Source of the DNA: Phycisphaerae bacterium
GTDB taxonomy: Bacteria > Planctomycetota > Phycisphaerae > UBA1845
NCBI GenBank assembly: GCA_024102815.1
Contig: JAGFJJ010000022.1
Span: forward strand, 62,001 to 126,000
Direction of reading: 5' to 3'
Length of the DNA: 64,000 nucleotides
Shown: piece after piece, positions 45,078-53,448 of the stretch
Numbering within the stretch: position 1 is the stretch's first letter
How the letters are laid out: the number at the start of each line of letters is the position of its first letter
Notes under the pieces: generated by a model
Database searches by the model: none
What the model was told of the DNA's origin: nothing
What the model saw: only the letters and a program-made list of their open reading frames with translations
Position numbers and translations under genes: made by a program

Positions 45078-47321
45078 CTAATCCCGCGGCATTTCCCCCC
45101 GCTCGTAGCCCGCCCGTTGAGTTTCGAGCCGGCGCTTCCAGAATGGCGATTGCCATTTGGCGCTTTCCGTGAGGAAATCTGAGACCGATGCAGCGGCTTC
45201 CCCGAATCGCCCCGTCGCCGCCAACGCCGCAGCGTAGGCTTCCTGAACCATGGGATTGAGGCGTTGTGTTCGCATGGCAACCTGGGCCAATTGGAGTGCG
45301 CGTTCGTATTCGCGCGCCGATTCCCCCAGGGTCGCCAGGATCCACGCCAGCCGGGCGCAAAGCCGCGGTTCATTCGGTGCTTGGTCGATGCCCTTTTCCA
45401 GCACGCCGATCGCCGCATCTCGCCTCCCTTGGGCCAGATAAACGTTGGCCAGGGCCAGACTCGTTTCCGGCCGGTCGGGATCTAGCGAAAGCGATTGGAC
45501 GAAAGCCTCTTCGGCTGCGCCGTATTCTCCCGCGGAAGCCCGCACCCGCCCGAGGAGGTCCGGCCAGATCGGGTTCCCTGGGTCAAGCTCGATCAGTCGG
45601 TTGCAAAGCTGGGCCGCTTCGTCGAACTTGCCCAGATTCATTTTTGTGGCCACCAGCCCGGCGAGCGTCCCGCGATCGTCGGGCCAGCGCTTCAGCGCCT
45701 CCTCGTAGTGCAACTCCGACTCACGGAACCACCTCTCGGCCGTCGCCCGATCTCCTTTCGCGCGGGCCTTCTCGCCGAACGCCCCCGCCGCTCGACCGGC
45801 GGCAACATGCGCCACAACGTTGCCCGGCAGGATTTCCAGCGCCTTGCGCGCGGTTTCGTAGGCTTCTTCGTATTCGCCCCGGCCGTTCAGGTCTGCCGCG
45901 AGGTTGGCATAGGCTGTACCGGTATCAGGCGCCCGCTGAATCACCGTCCGCCACAGCGTGTCCGAATCCGACCAGATCGCGACCTGCGCTTGGGTCTTGT
46001 AGGACAGAAGGACGATCGCCACGACCGGTAGTGCGACAACTGCGGCGCGCCACGCGATCGGCCGGTCATGGGAACGGCCCCATACGAGCACGAACGCTCC
46101 GCCGGCAATAACCGCCCAGGAGAGGCACGAGAGATAGGTGTAGCGATCCGCGACGACCTGCGGCCCGCTCTGCGCCAGTCCGAGCACCGGCGAAAGTACC
46201 ACAAGATAGGAAAACCACGCCACCAGCAGAGCGGGCAGCCTGCGTCGAAGCGACCATACCAGTGCTGTTATCGCGATGGCGAACACCAGCGCAAGGATTG
46301 TCGCCAAATTCCACGGCGAAACATCGAACCGCTGCTCGTAGAGTGGCAACAGGTTGTGCGGCCAGACGGACTTCCAGACATAGAAACCGATGCCATACAA
46401 GGCTTGCGCGAGGCGGACATCGAAGGAATGCTCCTGCGCGGTTCGCAGCGCCCCGGACTGTGCCTGCGCCCAAAGGGCCAATCCGGCCGACCCCAATGCC
46501 GGCACGAGGAAAAGTACCTTCTCCAGAAGGACGGCCTTCCACGGCGACTTCGGCGTCGCGCCCGATTCCGCACGAACCCGGTCGAAGCGCCGCAGCGGAT
46601 AGAAGTCAATCAGCAGCAGCACGACGGGCAGGGTCATGGCTGCCGCCTTGGAAAGGAGCGAGAGCAAATAAAGGAAGACAGCCCCAGCGATGGCAAGCCG
46701 GTAGGCACGGAGGTCTCGCGTTGTGGCGGCTCGAAGATAAAGCAGCAGCGCAGGCATGAGAAACGCCGCGCTGAGCACGTCACGCCGCTCCGTGACCCAC
46801 GCCACGGACTCCACACGAAGGGGATGGATCGCAAAAAGCAATGCCGCAAGCGTCGCCGCCGTCGCCAGCACGCCCGACCCGATCTCGCTAGATGCAACAC
46901 GAAGGAGCTTTCTTGCGACGAAATAGAATCCGACGGCCGTGGCGACATGGAGCAGCAGATTGGTGACGTGGTATCCGCCGGGGTCGAGCCCGCCCCAGAT
47001 CCGATAATCGAGTGCATAGGACAGCCAAGTGAGCGGCTGATAATGCCCGGCGAATCCCGTGGTGAACATCCAGCGAAGGTTTTCCCATCCGAAGCCGCGA
47101 AAGCGGTCGTTAAGCACAAGGGCGTAATCGTCGTCCCAGTTGACGAAGCCGAAGCGCGCCACGGAGGCGAACGTCAGGCCCGTCAGTCCGATGACCACGA
47201 CCAACGCGGCCAAGGTCGGGAATCGGAATTCGTGCGAACCAGCGTCCTCTGCCGCGGCGCGCTCTACCGTTACTTCTCGCGGTTTCGTGCGGGTAGAATG
47301 GCGTTTGGTTCGACGGGGCAT
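45078..47321 (-). CDS. TMTC-like GT-C glycosyltransferase with TPR repeats
   Basis: A 747-aa polytopic membrane protein. The N-terminal two thirds contain about ten hydrophobic helices. The first extracytoplasmic loop has the acidic motif FGFVNWDDDYALVLNDRFRG, typical of GT-C glycosyltransferases and TMTC-type O-mannosyltransferases, followed by HYQPLTWLSYALDYRIWGGLDPGGYHVTNLLLHV. The C-terminal third (residues ~470-730) is a series of TPRs (YANLAADLNGRGEYEEAYETARKALEILPGN; FVQSLSLDPDRPETSLALANVYLAQGRRDAAIGVLEKGIDQAPNEP). Likely transfers a sugar from a lipid carrier to exported proteins. Acceptors are unknown but the Cys-rich surface proteins are candidates. The gene is divergent from the NapH-TPR gene. 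Confidence 0.82.
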   Translation of the reverse strand: MPRRTKRHSTRTKPREVTVERAAAEDAGSHEFRFPTLAALVVVIGLTGLTFASVARFGFVNWDDDYALVLNDRFRGFGWENLRWMFTTGFAGHYQPLTWLSYALDYRIWGGLDPGGYHVTNLLLHVATAVGFYFVARKLLRVASSEIGSGVLATAATLAALLFAIHPLRVESVAWVTERRDVLSAAFLMPALLLYLRAATTRDLRAYRLAIAGAVFLYLLSLLSKAAAMTLPVVLLLIDFYPLRRFDRVRAESGATPKSPWKAVLLEKVLFLVPALGSAGLALWAQAQSGALRTAQEHSFDVRLAQALYGIGFYVWKSVWPHNLLPLYEQRFDVSPWNLATILALVFAIAITALVWSLRRRLPALLVAWFSYLVVLSPVLGLAQSGPQVVADRYTYLSCLSWAVIAGGAFVLVWGRSHDRPIAWRAAVVALPVVAIVLLSYKTQAQVAIWSDSDTLWRTVIQRAPDTGTAYANLAADLNGRGEYEEAYETARKALEILPGNVVAHVAAGRAAGAFGEKARAKGDRATAERWFRESELHYEEALKRWPDDRGTLAGLVATKMNLGKFDEAAQLCNRLIELDPGNPIWPDLLGRVRASAGEYGAAEEAFVQSLSLDPDRPETSLALANVYLAQGRRDAAIGVLEKGIDQAPNEPRLCARLAWILATLGESAREYERALQLAQVAMRTQRLNPMVQEAYAAALAATGRFGEAAASVSDFLTESAKWQSPFWKRRLETQRAGYERGEMPRD

Positions 47322-47503
47322 GTTCGCAAGCGTATCGGCGGCAGGCGCCGGAGAAAAGGCACGTGGATTGCTGGGTTTTCCTCGGGCACGGACCAGACGA
47401 GTTGATTTTGCGCTCAGGGGCTGGGATCGGCGATCGACCGATGCGGACGCTTCCGTGCGTCGGTTGCGAGCCTGTGATGTCCTGAAACGACCGGATTCCG
47501 GCG

Positions 47504-49594
47504 ATGAGTCTTCGCGTTGAGGACAGTCAGGCTGTGAAGGCGGGACCTGCCTCGGTGACCGCCAAGAATCTCCGTCCGCGCCGCAACTACGCTCGCTGGC
47601 GAGCGCTCACCCTGTCGCTCGTCTACGTGGTCTTCGGCGCCCACATCATCCACTGGAAGATGACCGGCAAGACGCTGGCCCCGCTCGAACTGAACGAGGT
47701 CATGTACACGCTCGAGCTGGGCATCATCACGGCCGGCTTCCTCTTCATGTGTGCGCTCGTGCTCGGCACGCTCATATTCGGCCGATTTTTCTGCTCCTGG
47801 GCCTGCCACATCATGGTGCTGCAGGATCTCTGCGCGTGGGTGCTGCGCAAGCTGCACATCCGACCGGTCCAGATCCGATCTCGACTGCTCCTGTGGGTCC
47901 CGGCGCTCACCGCGCTTTACATGTTCGTCTGGCCGCAGGTCGTGCGGACCTGGCACGATCGGGCCCTCCCGACGTTTCACTTCGCCACCGACCGGCAGGG
48001 CTGGGCTTCATTCGTCACGGAGAATTTCTGGCGGAACCTCCCCTCCGCCCCGATCATCATCCTCACGTTCATCGTATGCGGCTTTGTCATTGTCTACCTG
48101 CTCGGTTCGCGATCTTTCTGCACCTACGTCTGCCCCTACGGGGCCATATTCGCCCTGGCCGACCGCTTCTCTCCGGGGCGGATCAAGCTGACCGGTGAGT
48201 GCCAACAATGCGGCACCTGCACCGCTGCCTGCACGAGCGGCGTGCGCGTACACGAGGAAATCCGCCTCCATGGGCGCGTGGTCAATCCCGCGTGCCTGAA
48301 GGATCTCGACTGCGTGAGCGCATGTCCGCAGCAGGCCATCCAATACGGCATGGGGCGACCTGCGGCGTGGCGATCGGACACGACCGTTGGCCGGTTCGGG
48401 ATCCCTTACAGCTTCACCCTATATGAAGAATTATTGATGGCCGTCGTGTTCCTGGTGACGGCCCTGTCGCTTCGCGGGCTCTACAGTCGAATCCCGTTTC
48501 TGCTTTCTCTTGCGAGCGGCGCCATTGTCGCCTACCTCTGCGTCATGGCCATCCGCCTCTTCCGCAAGTCATCCGTCCGGATCGCGACCCTGCAACTGAA
48601 GACCGCCGGAAACTGGACGCATTGGGGCGTGGCCTATGCCGCGGGATTCGCGTTGCTGGTGGTTTTCCTGGGCCATTGCGCACTTGTCCGCTATCACGAG
48701 TACCTCGGATTGCGCATGGTCCGCGGAATCACTACCGAAGCGGTGGAATCCGACGCATCGAACCTCGCTCCCCGGACCGTCGATCACCTGCTCGCAGCCG
48801 ACCGCTGGGGGCTGATTCATAACGAGCGCGTCGAACGGGGCCTCGTAACCGCCGGATTTGCCTCGGGGCGATGGGACGTCGTCGATCAATTCTCGCATCG
48901 CGTGCTCGATCGCTACCCGTATGACGCAACCACTCGCGTGCAACTTGCCCGATCGCTGCTCGAACGGGACCGAACGGATGACGCCGAACGCGAGCTGCGT
49001 ACCGCCATCACGCAATGGCAGGTCGACCCGGAGCGCGCTCCGCCCGCCGTTGCGACCGCTTACCACATCCTGGGCGGCCTGCTGGCGCGCCGTGGGGATT
49101 TCACCGGCGCGGCCGCGCAGTACGCGTCCGCCCTGAGCCTGGAGCCCGAGGCGGCCCGCATACACGCCGACTTGGGCGGCGTGCTTGCCGAATTGGGTCG
49201 GTTTGACGGGGCGATCGACCAGTTTCGCGAGGCACTCCGCCTGGACAACTCCCTGGGCGACGCCGCCTACAACCTGGGCACAATTCTCTCCCACATCGGC
49301 CGCTCGGCCGAGGCCATTGATGCATTCGCCAGGGCGGAGTCCCAAATGGGCGACGATCCGGACATGCAGAATAACTACGGCCTCGTCCTGTTGCAGGCCG
49401 GTCGTCCTTCTGAAGCCCGAACTCACCTGGAGAAAGCGCTGGCTCTGGATCCCGATCACGCCGGAGCGCACTTCAACCTGGGTCGAGTCCTGCTCGAACT
49501 CGGCGAGATCAACGCCGCGGCCGTCCAACTCGAGCGGGCGGCCGACCTCGATCCACGGTATGCTGCACTCCTGAGGCCGGACGGCGGACGGTAG
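47504..49594 (+). CDS. NapH/MauN-like polyferredoxin membrane protein fused to TPR repeats
   Basis: A 696-aa fusion. Residues ~30-220 form several helices with iron-sulphur-type motifs on the cytoplasmic side: FFCSWACHIMVLQDLC (Cys97, Cys101) and FCTYVCPYGAIFALADR, as in the NapH/CcoG/RdxA family. Two ferredoxin-like [4Fe-4S] motifs follow: ECQQCGTCTAACTSG (Cys233, 236, 239, 243) and CLKDLDCVSACPQQAIQYG (Cys264, 270, 274). After two more helices (residues ~305-405) the last ~250 residues are TPRs (AYHILGGLLARRGDFTGAAAQYASALSLEPEAARIHADLGGVLAELGRFDGAIDQFREAL). It probably moves electrons across the membrane, with the TPR part recruiting partners. Start ATG 47504 has only a weak ribosome-binding site. 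Confidence 0.88.
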   Translation: MSLRVEDSQAVKAGPASVTAKNLRPRRNYARWRALTLSLVYVVFGAHIIHWKMTGKTLAPLELNEVMYTLELGIITAGFLFMCALVLGTLIFGRFFCSWACHIMVLQDLCAWVLRKLHIRPVQIRSRLLLWVPALTALYMFVWPQVVRTWHDRALPTFHFATDRQGWASFVTENFWRNLPSAPIIILTFIVCGFVIVYLLGSRSFCTYVCPYGAIFALADRFSPGRIKLTGECQQCGTCTAACTSGVRVHEEIRLHGRVVNPACLKDLDCVSACPQQAIQYGMGRPAAWRSDTTVGRFGIPYSFTLYEELLMAVVFLVTALSLRGLYSRIPFLLSLASGAIVAYLCVMAIRLFRKSSVRIATLQLKTAGNWTHWGVAYAAGFALLVVFLGHCALVRYHEYLGLRMVRGITTEAVESDASNLAPRTVDHLLAADRWGLIHNERVERGLVTAGFASGRWDVVDQFSHRVLDRYPYDATTRVQLARSLLERDRTDDAERELRTAITQWQVDPERAPPAVATAYHILGGLLARRGDFTGAAAQYASALSLEPEAARIHADLGGVLAELGRFDGAIDQFREALRLDNSLGDAAYNLGTILSHIGRSAEAIDAFARAESQMGDDPDMQNNYGLVLLQAGRPSEARTHLEKALALDPDHAGAHFNLGRVLLELGEINAAAVQLERAADLDPRYAALLRPDGGR

Positions 49595-49620
49595 TCCAGG
49601 CCGACCAACGGAAGACGCGC

Positions 49621-50310
49621 ATGATGACCGCCTTTCGCGACGCACTACTTCGGGCGACCACGCTGACTTTCGACTGCTATGGCACGTTGATCGACTGGGA
49701 CAGGGGCCTTCGAAACGCATTCGTCGACGCCTTCGGGCCGGCGATCCGAGGACGACTCGACGAGTTGTACGACGTTTACAATCGAATCGAGGCGGAGGTC
49801 GAATCCGGGCCGTATCGACCCTACCGCGAAATCATTCGCGAGACGCTGCTTCGGGTCGGTGCTCATTTTGGAATGGGCTCGGGTGAGGTGCATGAAAACG
49901 CACTGGTCGACGGTCTGCCGTCGTGGGAGCCGTTTCCGGACACCAATGACGCGCTGGTTCTGCTGAAGCAACGCTACCGGCTGGGTGTGCTGTCAAACAT
50001 CGACCGCGACCTGTTCAAGGAGACCGCCAGGCACTTTTCCGTGGCATTCGATTTCGTCATTACGGCGGAGGATGTCCGCGGATACAAGCCGGGGACTGGT
50101 CATTTCCAGCGTGTGATCGCCGAGCACGGGCCGGCAAGCAACATCGTTCACGTGGCGCAAAGTCTGTTCCACGATGGGGTACCCGCTCGGGAACAAGGTC
50201 TTGCCTTCGTGTGGATCAATCGCTACAAGCACGGCCGAAGCGGATCGTCGACACCCTTGGCCGAGTTTCGCGACCTGAAGTCGCTGGCGAAAGCCGTGTC
50301 GGAGCTATAG
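49621..50310 (+). CDS. HAD-superfamily hydrolase, haloacid dehalogenase type II-like
   Basis: A 229-aa HAD-fold hydrolase. The nucleophile Asp18 sits in TLTFDCYGTLIDWDRGLRNAF, the typical start of type II 2-haloacid dehalogenases and related phosphatases. Motif II is in RLGVLSNIDRDLFKETA, and the conserved Lys/acid segment is VITAEDVRGYKPGTGHFQRVI. The cap domain is the helical C1 type. The final HAD acidic motif is less clear (LFHDGVPAREQGLAFVWINR), which leaves the activity uncertain; phosphatase or dehalogenase activity is possible. It begins 26 bp after the NapH-TPR gene and may be co-transcribed. Confidence 0.88.
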   Translation: MMTAFRDALLRATTLTFDCYGTLIDWDRGLRNAFVDAFGPAIRGRLDELYDVYNRIEAEVESGPYRPYREIIRETLLRVGAHFGMGSGEVHENALVDGLPSWEPFPDTNDALVLLKQRYRLGVLSNIDRDLFKETARHFSVAFDFVITAEDVRGYKPGTGHFQRVIAEHGPASNIVHVAQSLFHDGVPAREQGLAFVWINRYKHGRSGSSTPLAEFRDLKSLAKAVSEL

Positions 50311-50388
50311 CGGTGCCGCGCACGTTGATCCGCGTCAGTCCAAAGACAGATGGCTCGACTCCGTGGTGCGACTGAAAGAGGATGCCCT

Positions 50389-50658
50389 ATGCTCGAGATG
50401 AAGTATCCGCCCGGTTCAAACATCCGCATTACGCAATACCTCGAACTGCGCGGCAGCGTAATTGAGAAGCAGACCGAAGGCACGGTGGAGTCGTGGGAGG
50501 ATCTGCCCACGGGTAGCTGGTTTGCCCATGGCAAGAACGATCGCTATTGGCTCAAGCGCCTTCGAATCCGCAAGCCCGACGGAGAAATCGCCCTTATCGT
50601 GATCGATGCGACCACGCACATCACCAACTCTCCGGGCACGCCCACGGCGGCATCATGA
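50389..50658 (+). CDS. Small conserved-looking protein of unknown function
   Basis: An 89-aa protein reading from ATG 50389 (MLEMKYPPGSNIRITQYLEL), with AGAGG upstream; the longer frame from 50350 has no support. It is beta-rich (GTVESWEDLPTGSWFAHGKNDRYWLKRLRIRKPDGEIALIVIDATTHI) and its compact fold suggests a small barrel-like nucleic-acid- or ligand-binding module. I recognise no family with certainty. Located between the HAD gene and a DUF1579 lipoprotein. Confidence 0.65.
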   Translation: MLEMKYPPGSNIRITQYLELRGSVIEKQTEGTVESWEDLPTGSWFAHGKNDRYWLKRLRIRKPDGEIALIVIDATTHITNSPGTPTAAS

Positions 50659-50937
50659 CGTGCGGACTGCGGATTGTGGTGCCGTGTATCCGGCAAGTCT
50701 GCGAATATGGATAACCCCGCCGCTTTGGGCGAGAGAATGTCAAGTTCTCTGTTTCAACATTTTGTCGGATTATCCAACATTAAGCGTTATGTAAACTCCG
50801 ATTGATGGACTGCCATCTGCCCGCCATGTTACACTCCGTGCTGTAGGTTTCGAACAAGCCAAAATCGCGGCCTGATACGTTTCCGTCGGCGCGGGCGGAC
50901 GAAGGCCAAATCGTTCTTGAAGATCGGGAGGTGCGCA

Positions 50938-51510
50938 ATGAGCGTTCGACGTATTTCTGGATTGATGTTGGCTTTTGGCACCATGGTCGTGCTCACGGGC
51001 TGCATGCCCAAGGTCACGATGGAAGAGCTGAAGCAGATGCGGCCGCAGCGGCCGGTGGAGCTTGATCATCTCGGGGCTTTCGTGGGCACATGGGAGTCCG
51101 AGGCAACCATGACGTTCGCGGGAATGGATGAGCCTATTACGGGTAAGGGTCATGAGACCATGGAGTGGGCCTGCGACGGCTGGTGCCTGCTGGGCAAGGG
51201 CGAGTACGAGATGGGTGACATCGGAAAGATGCATACCGTTTCGATCTGGTCCTATGACGCCAAGGCGGACAAGTATCGGATGTACATGGCGAATGATTAT
51301 GGCGAAACGGAATCGGGCATGGCTACCTATGATCCCGCCGAAAAGGAGTGGGATATGTGGTCGAAGGCTCGCACGCCGCACGGCCATATGGCTAACTCAG
51401 GTGAGATTACGATGGTCGCCGACGGCAAGATGCAATGGGAATTCACGGCACGGGACGCCTTCTGGCGCTTCAAGATCATGGAAGGAAGCGGCATCAGCAC
51501 AAAGAAATAA
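50938..51510 (+). CDS. DUF1579 family lipoprotein
   Basis: A 190-aa lipoprotein from ATG 50938, which has a strong GGGAGG ribosome-binding site 6 nt upstream. The lipobox is VVLTGC (Cys near residue 22). The body matches DUF1579-type beta-barrel proteins: ELDHLGAFVGTWESEATMTF, GHETMEWACDGWCLLGKGEYEMGDIGKMHTVSIWSYDAKADKYRMYMANDYGETESGMATYDP. Such proteins resemble lipocalin/SRPBCC-like barrels and have no defined function. A clear intrinsic terminator (51539-51580) follows, so this is the end of a transcript. Confidence 0.88.
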   Translation: MSVRRISGLMLAFGTMVVLTGCMPKVTMEELKQMRPQRPVELDHLGAFVGTWESEATMTFAGMDEPITGKGHETMEWACDGWCLLGKGEYEMGDIGKMHTVSIWSYDAKADKYRMYMANDYGETESGMATYDPAEKEWDMWSKARTPHGHMANSGEITMVADGKMQWEFTARDAFWRFKIMEGSGISTKK

Positions 51511-51538
51511 CGCCGCCGGCGGCGTATCGGACGGAAGC

Positions 51539-51580
51539 AAGACCACGGCCGCGGTAACTCCGCCGCCGTGGTCTTTTCTT
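51539..51580 (+). terminator. Rho-independent terminator after the DUF1579 gene
   Basis: Perfect 11-bp stem AAGACCACGGC (51539-51549) / GCCGTGGTCTT (51565-51575), a 15-nt loop, and a T-rich tail (TTTTCTT). The best intrinsic terminator in the window. Confidence 0.88.
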
Positions 51581-51624
51581 GTCCACGGCCCGCTGTACAC
51601 GTACGAACCTCGTACAATTCGATC

Positions 51625-52092
51625 ATGGAATCACATGGTCCCATCGTCGATCAGCCTGTCCCATGCCCGTACTGTGGGTACGATCTTCGCGCTCATCCGG
51701 AGGGGGCGACCTGCCCGGAGTGCGGGCAATGGGTGCTTGCCGGGCAATGGCGCTGGGAAATGTCGCGATGGTTCGACGGGCGCGTGCTCGATCTCTGGTG
51801 CGTCTCCGTCATCCAGATTACGGCGATCGCGATGGTGCTTTTCAGCGTCGTGACCTTTGCTTTCGGGCAGGTGTGGACGGCGGGTCTGGGTGCGGCCGGT
51901 TTGGCCTACGCACTGACCGCGCTGGTCTGGTACGTAATCATCCTGGCATCATTCGTGAAGAATGTGCGGCGACCGGGATTCTGGAACTACCCGAAGCGCC
52001 ACCGCAAGCGCCTGTTCGCCTGGCTGCTGGCGGACGCATTGTTGTTCCTGACCCCGGTGGCAATCGGCGGCTTGTTGTGGATCATCATCTGA
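51625..52092 (+). CDS. Zinc-ribbon membrane protein
   Basis: A 155-aa protein from ATG 51625. The N-terminus carries a C-x2-C...C-x2-C zinc ribbon (VPCPYCGYDLRAHPEGATCPECGQW), a layout very common in planctomycete membrane proteins. Three hydrophobic segments follow (VSVIQITAIAMVLFSVVTFAF; AAGLAYALTALVWYVIILASFV; RLFAWLLADALLFLTPVAIGGLLWIII). Function unknown. The promoter must lie within the short region after the DUF1579 terminator. Confidence 0.75.
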   Translation: MESHGPIVDQPVPCPYCGYDLRAHPEGATCPECGQWVLAGQWRWEMSRWFDGRVLDLWCVSVIQITAIAMVLFSVVTFAFGQVWTAGLGAAGLAYALTALVWYVIILASFVKNVRRPGFWNYPKRHRKRLFAWLLADALLFLTPVAIGGLLWIII

Positions 52093-52200
52093 CAGGTCAA
52101 GTATCGGCCCCGTGCAACGAGGCGCGGGCTTTGGCCTGCGCGGAGGCACCACCTGTCACTTCGGCGCAAGCCGGGATCCAGAACCGCGGCGAGTAGCGGG

Positions 52201-53196
52201 TCATCCCCTGTGGATCGACTGAATCCACGCCTCGGACAGGCGTTCGAGTAGCGCCGGGTTGAATTGTTCGCGGGTGATGCGCTCCACGTCGGCTTGCGAT
52301 TTCGCCGCCGCGAGTTTTCGAAGGTACTCGCGGAGGTGCTCCCGGCCGGCGTCGTTATTCAACATGAAGCGAACCAGCGTGTACGCCTGGGCATAGTACA
52401 GGAGTTTGCGCGAGAACGTCTGCCCTTCCACCGGTTTCGGATCGTAGAAACCGGACTTGTCCACCAACATCATTTCATCCAGCGGAATGAGCTGGCGCGC
52501 ATCGAGAGCATCGCGGACAATCGCGTACTGCCATCGACCCGGATCGAATTCCAGCCTCTTCGGCGTGACCCGCGCCGTGCCGAAGTACGTTGCCAGTCCC
52601 TCGTTGACCCAGATGGGCGCCCGCGGAACGTAGCGATGAAGGAATTGGTGAAATGCCTCGTGGAACAGAATGCGGTAGGTTTCTTCCGGATTGGGTTCGT
52701 CGCGGATGACGAGCACGTCAATCCCTGGAATGTACAGGCCGCGTGTGTGTTCGCACTCCCCGGTAAAGTACGCGTTGATGAATTCGTGGTATTGGCCAGC
52801 ATCGGCCAAGATCATGACGCGGAATCGCTTCTTCTCAGCGGCGTCCGCTTCACGTTCGTTGTTTCCGCTCCCGCGGGCAGTCGCCCGCCGTGTTTCGGGG
52901 GGCGCCGGCAGGTTGTCCGAGCCCCCCTTGGCCAGCAGTTCCTCGAATCCGCGGCGGTACTCCGCGTAGATATACTCCAGCGCCCGGCCGTATTCCTCAT
53001 ATTTCTCCGGCGAGACCGTTCCGCCGAGGACGTAATGCTCCGTCTGGTGACGGACGGCGAACTGCGCAAGGTCGTCGCGAAGATTGCGCTGCGGCCCGGC
53101 AGCGATCGCCGCCGCCGGGAACAATGCGAGCGTGCTGACGATGACCGGAAACGAGCATCGTCCACGTGATGAGCTGATTTGCCCCATCGTTGCCAT
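52201..53196 (-). CDS. DUF1570 gluzincin-type metallopeptidase
   Basis: A 331-aa exported protein. ATG 53196 is followed by a signal peptide (FPVIVSTLALFPAAAIAAG); the longer upstream frame is not protein-like. The central H-E-x-x-H site is His179-Glu180...His183 in YRILFHEAFHQFLHRYVP, and the third zinc ligand is Glu199 in WVNEGLATYFG, the gluzincin arrangement of the DUF1570/peptidase MA family widespread in Planctomycetota. All key residues are present, so it is probably an active periplasmic or secreted protease. The gene is divergent from the second TMTC-like gene (252-bp gap). Confidence 0.88.
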   Translation of the reverse strand: MATMGQISSSRGRCSFPVIVSTLALFPAAAIAAGPQRNLRDDLAQFAVRHQTEHYVLGGTVSPEKYEEYGRALEYIYAEYRRGFEELLAKGGSDNLPAPPETRRATARGSGNNEREADAAEKKRFRVMILADAGQYHEFINAYFTGECEHTRGLYIPGIDVLVIRDEPNPEETYRILFHEAFHQFLHRYVPRAPIWVNEGLATYFGTARVTPKRLEFDPGRWQYAIVRDALDARQLIPLDEMMLVDKSGFYDPKPVEGQTFSRKLLYYAQAYTLVRFMLNNDAGREHLREYLRKLAAAKSQADVERITREQFNPALLERLSEAWIQSIHRG

Positions 53197-53448
53197 GTCA
53201 CGACCGTCGGCCTGTGTTCGCTCGAACTCCGTCCTGCTTCTCACGATGAAGCGGCACCGCAGTTCCCCCGCACCGCCCAAGGAGTGTAGTCCGCAACGAG
53301 CGGGCGCGACAATCTCCGTATAAGCTCGCCCTCGGCTTGTTTTACGAGGGTACTCTGCGATACGATAACTGGTCTCGCGCGGCGGTCGCCCGTGGCACGT
53401 CATCGCTCGCGTTCGGCAAGGGTACGGTTCGAAGCAGTTCCGGCGTTC

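Noticed and set aside
46068-47405. 445-codon plus-strand frame opposite the first TMTC-like gene
   Set aside because: Shadow of a membrane-protein gene; Arg/Gln-rich sequence with no domain.
52264-53169. 301-codon plus-strand frame opposite the DUF1570 gene
   Set aside because: Shadow; the minus strand carries the zinc peptidase site.
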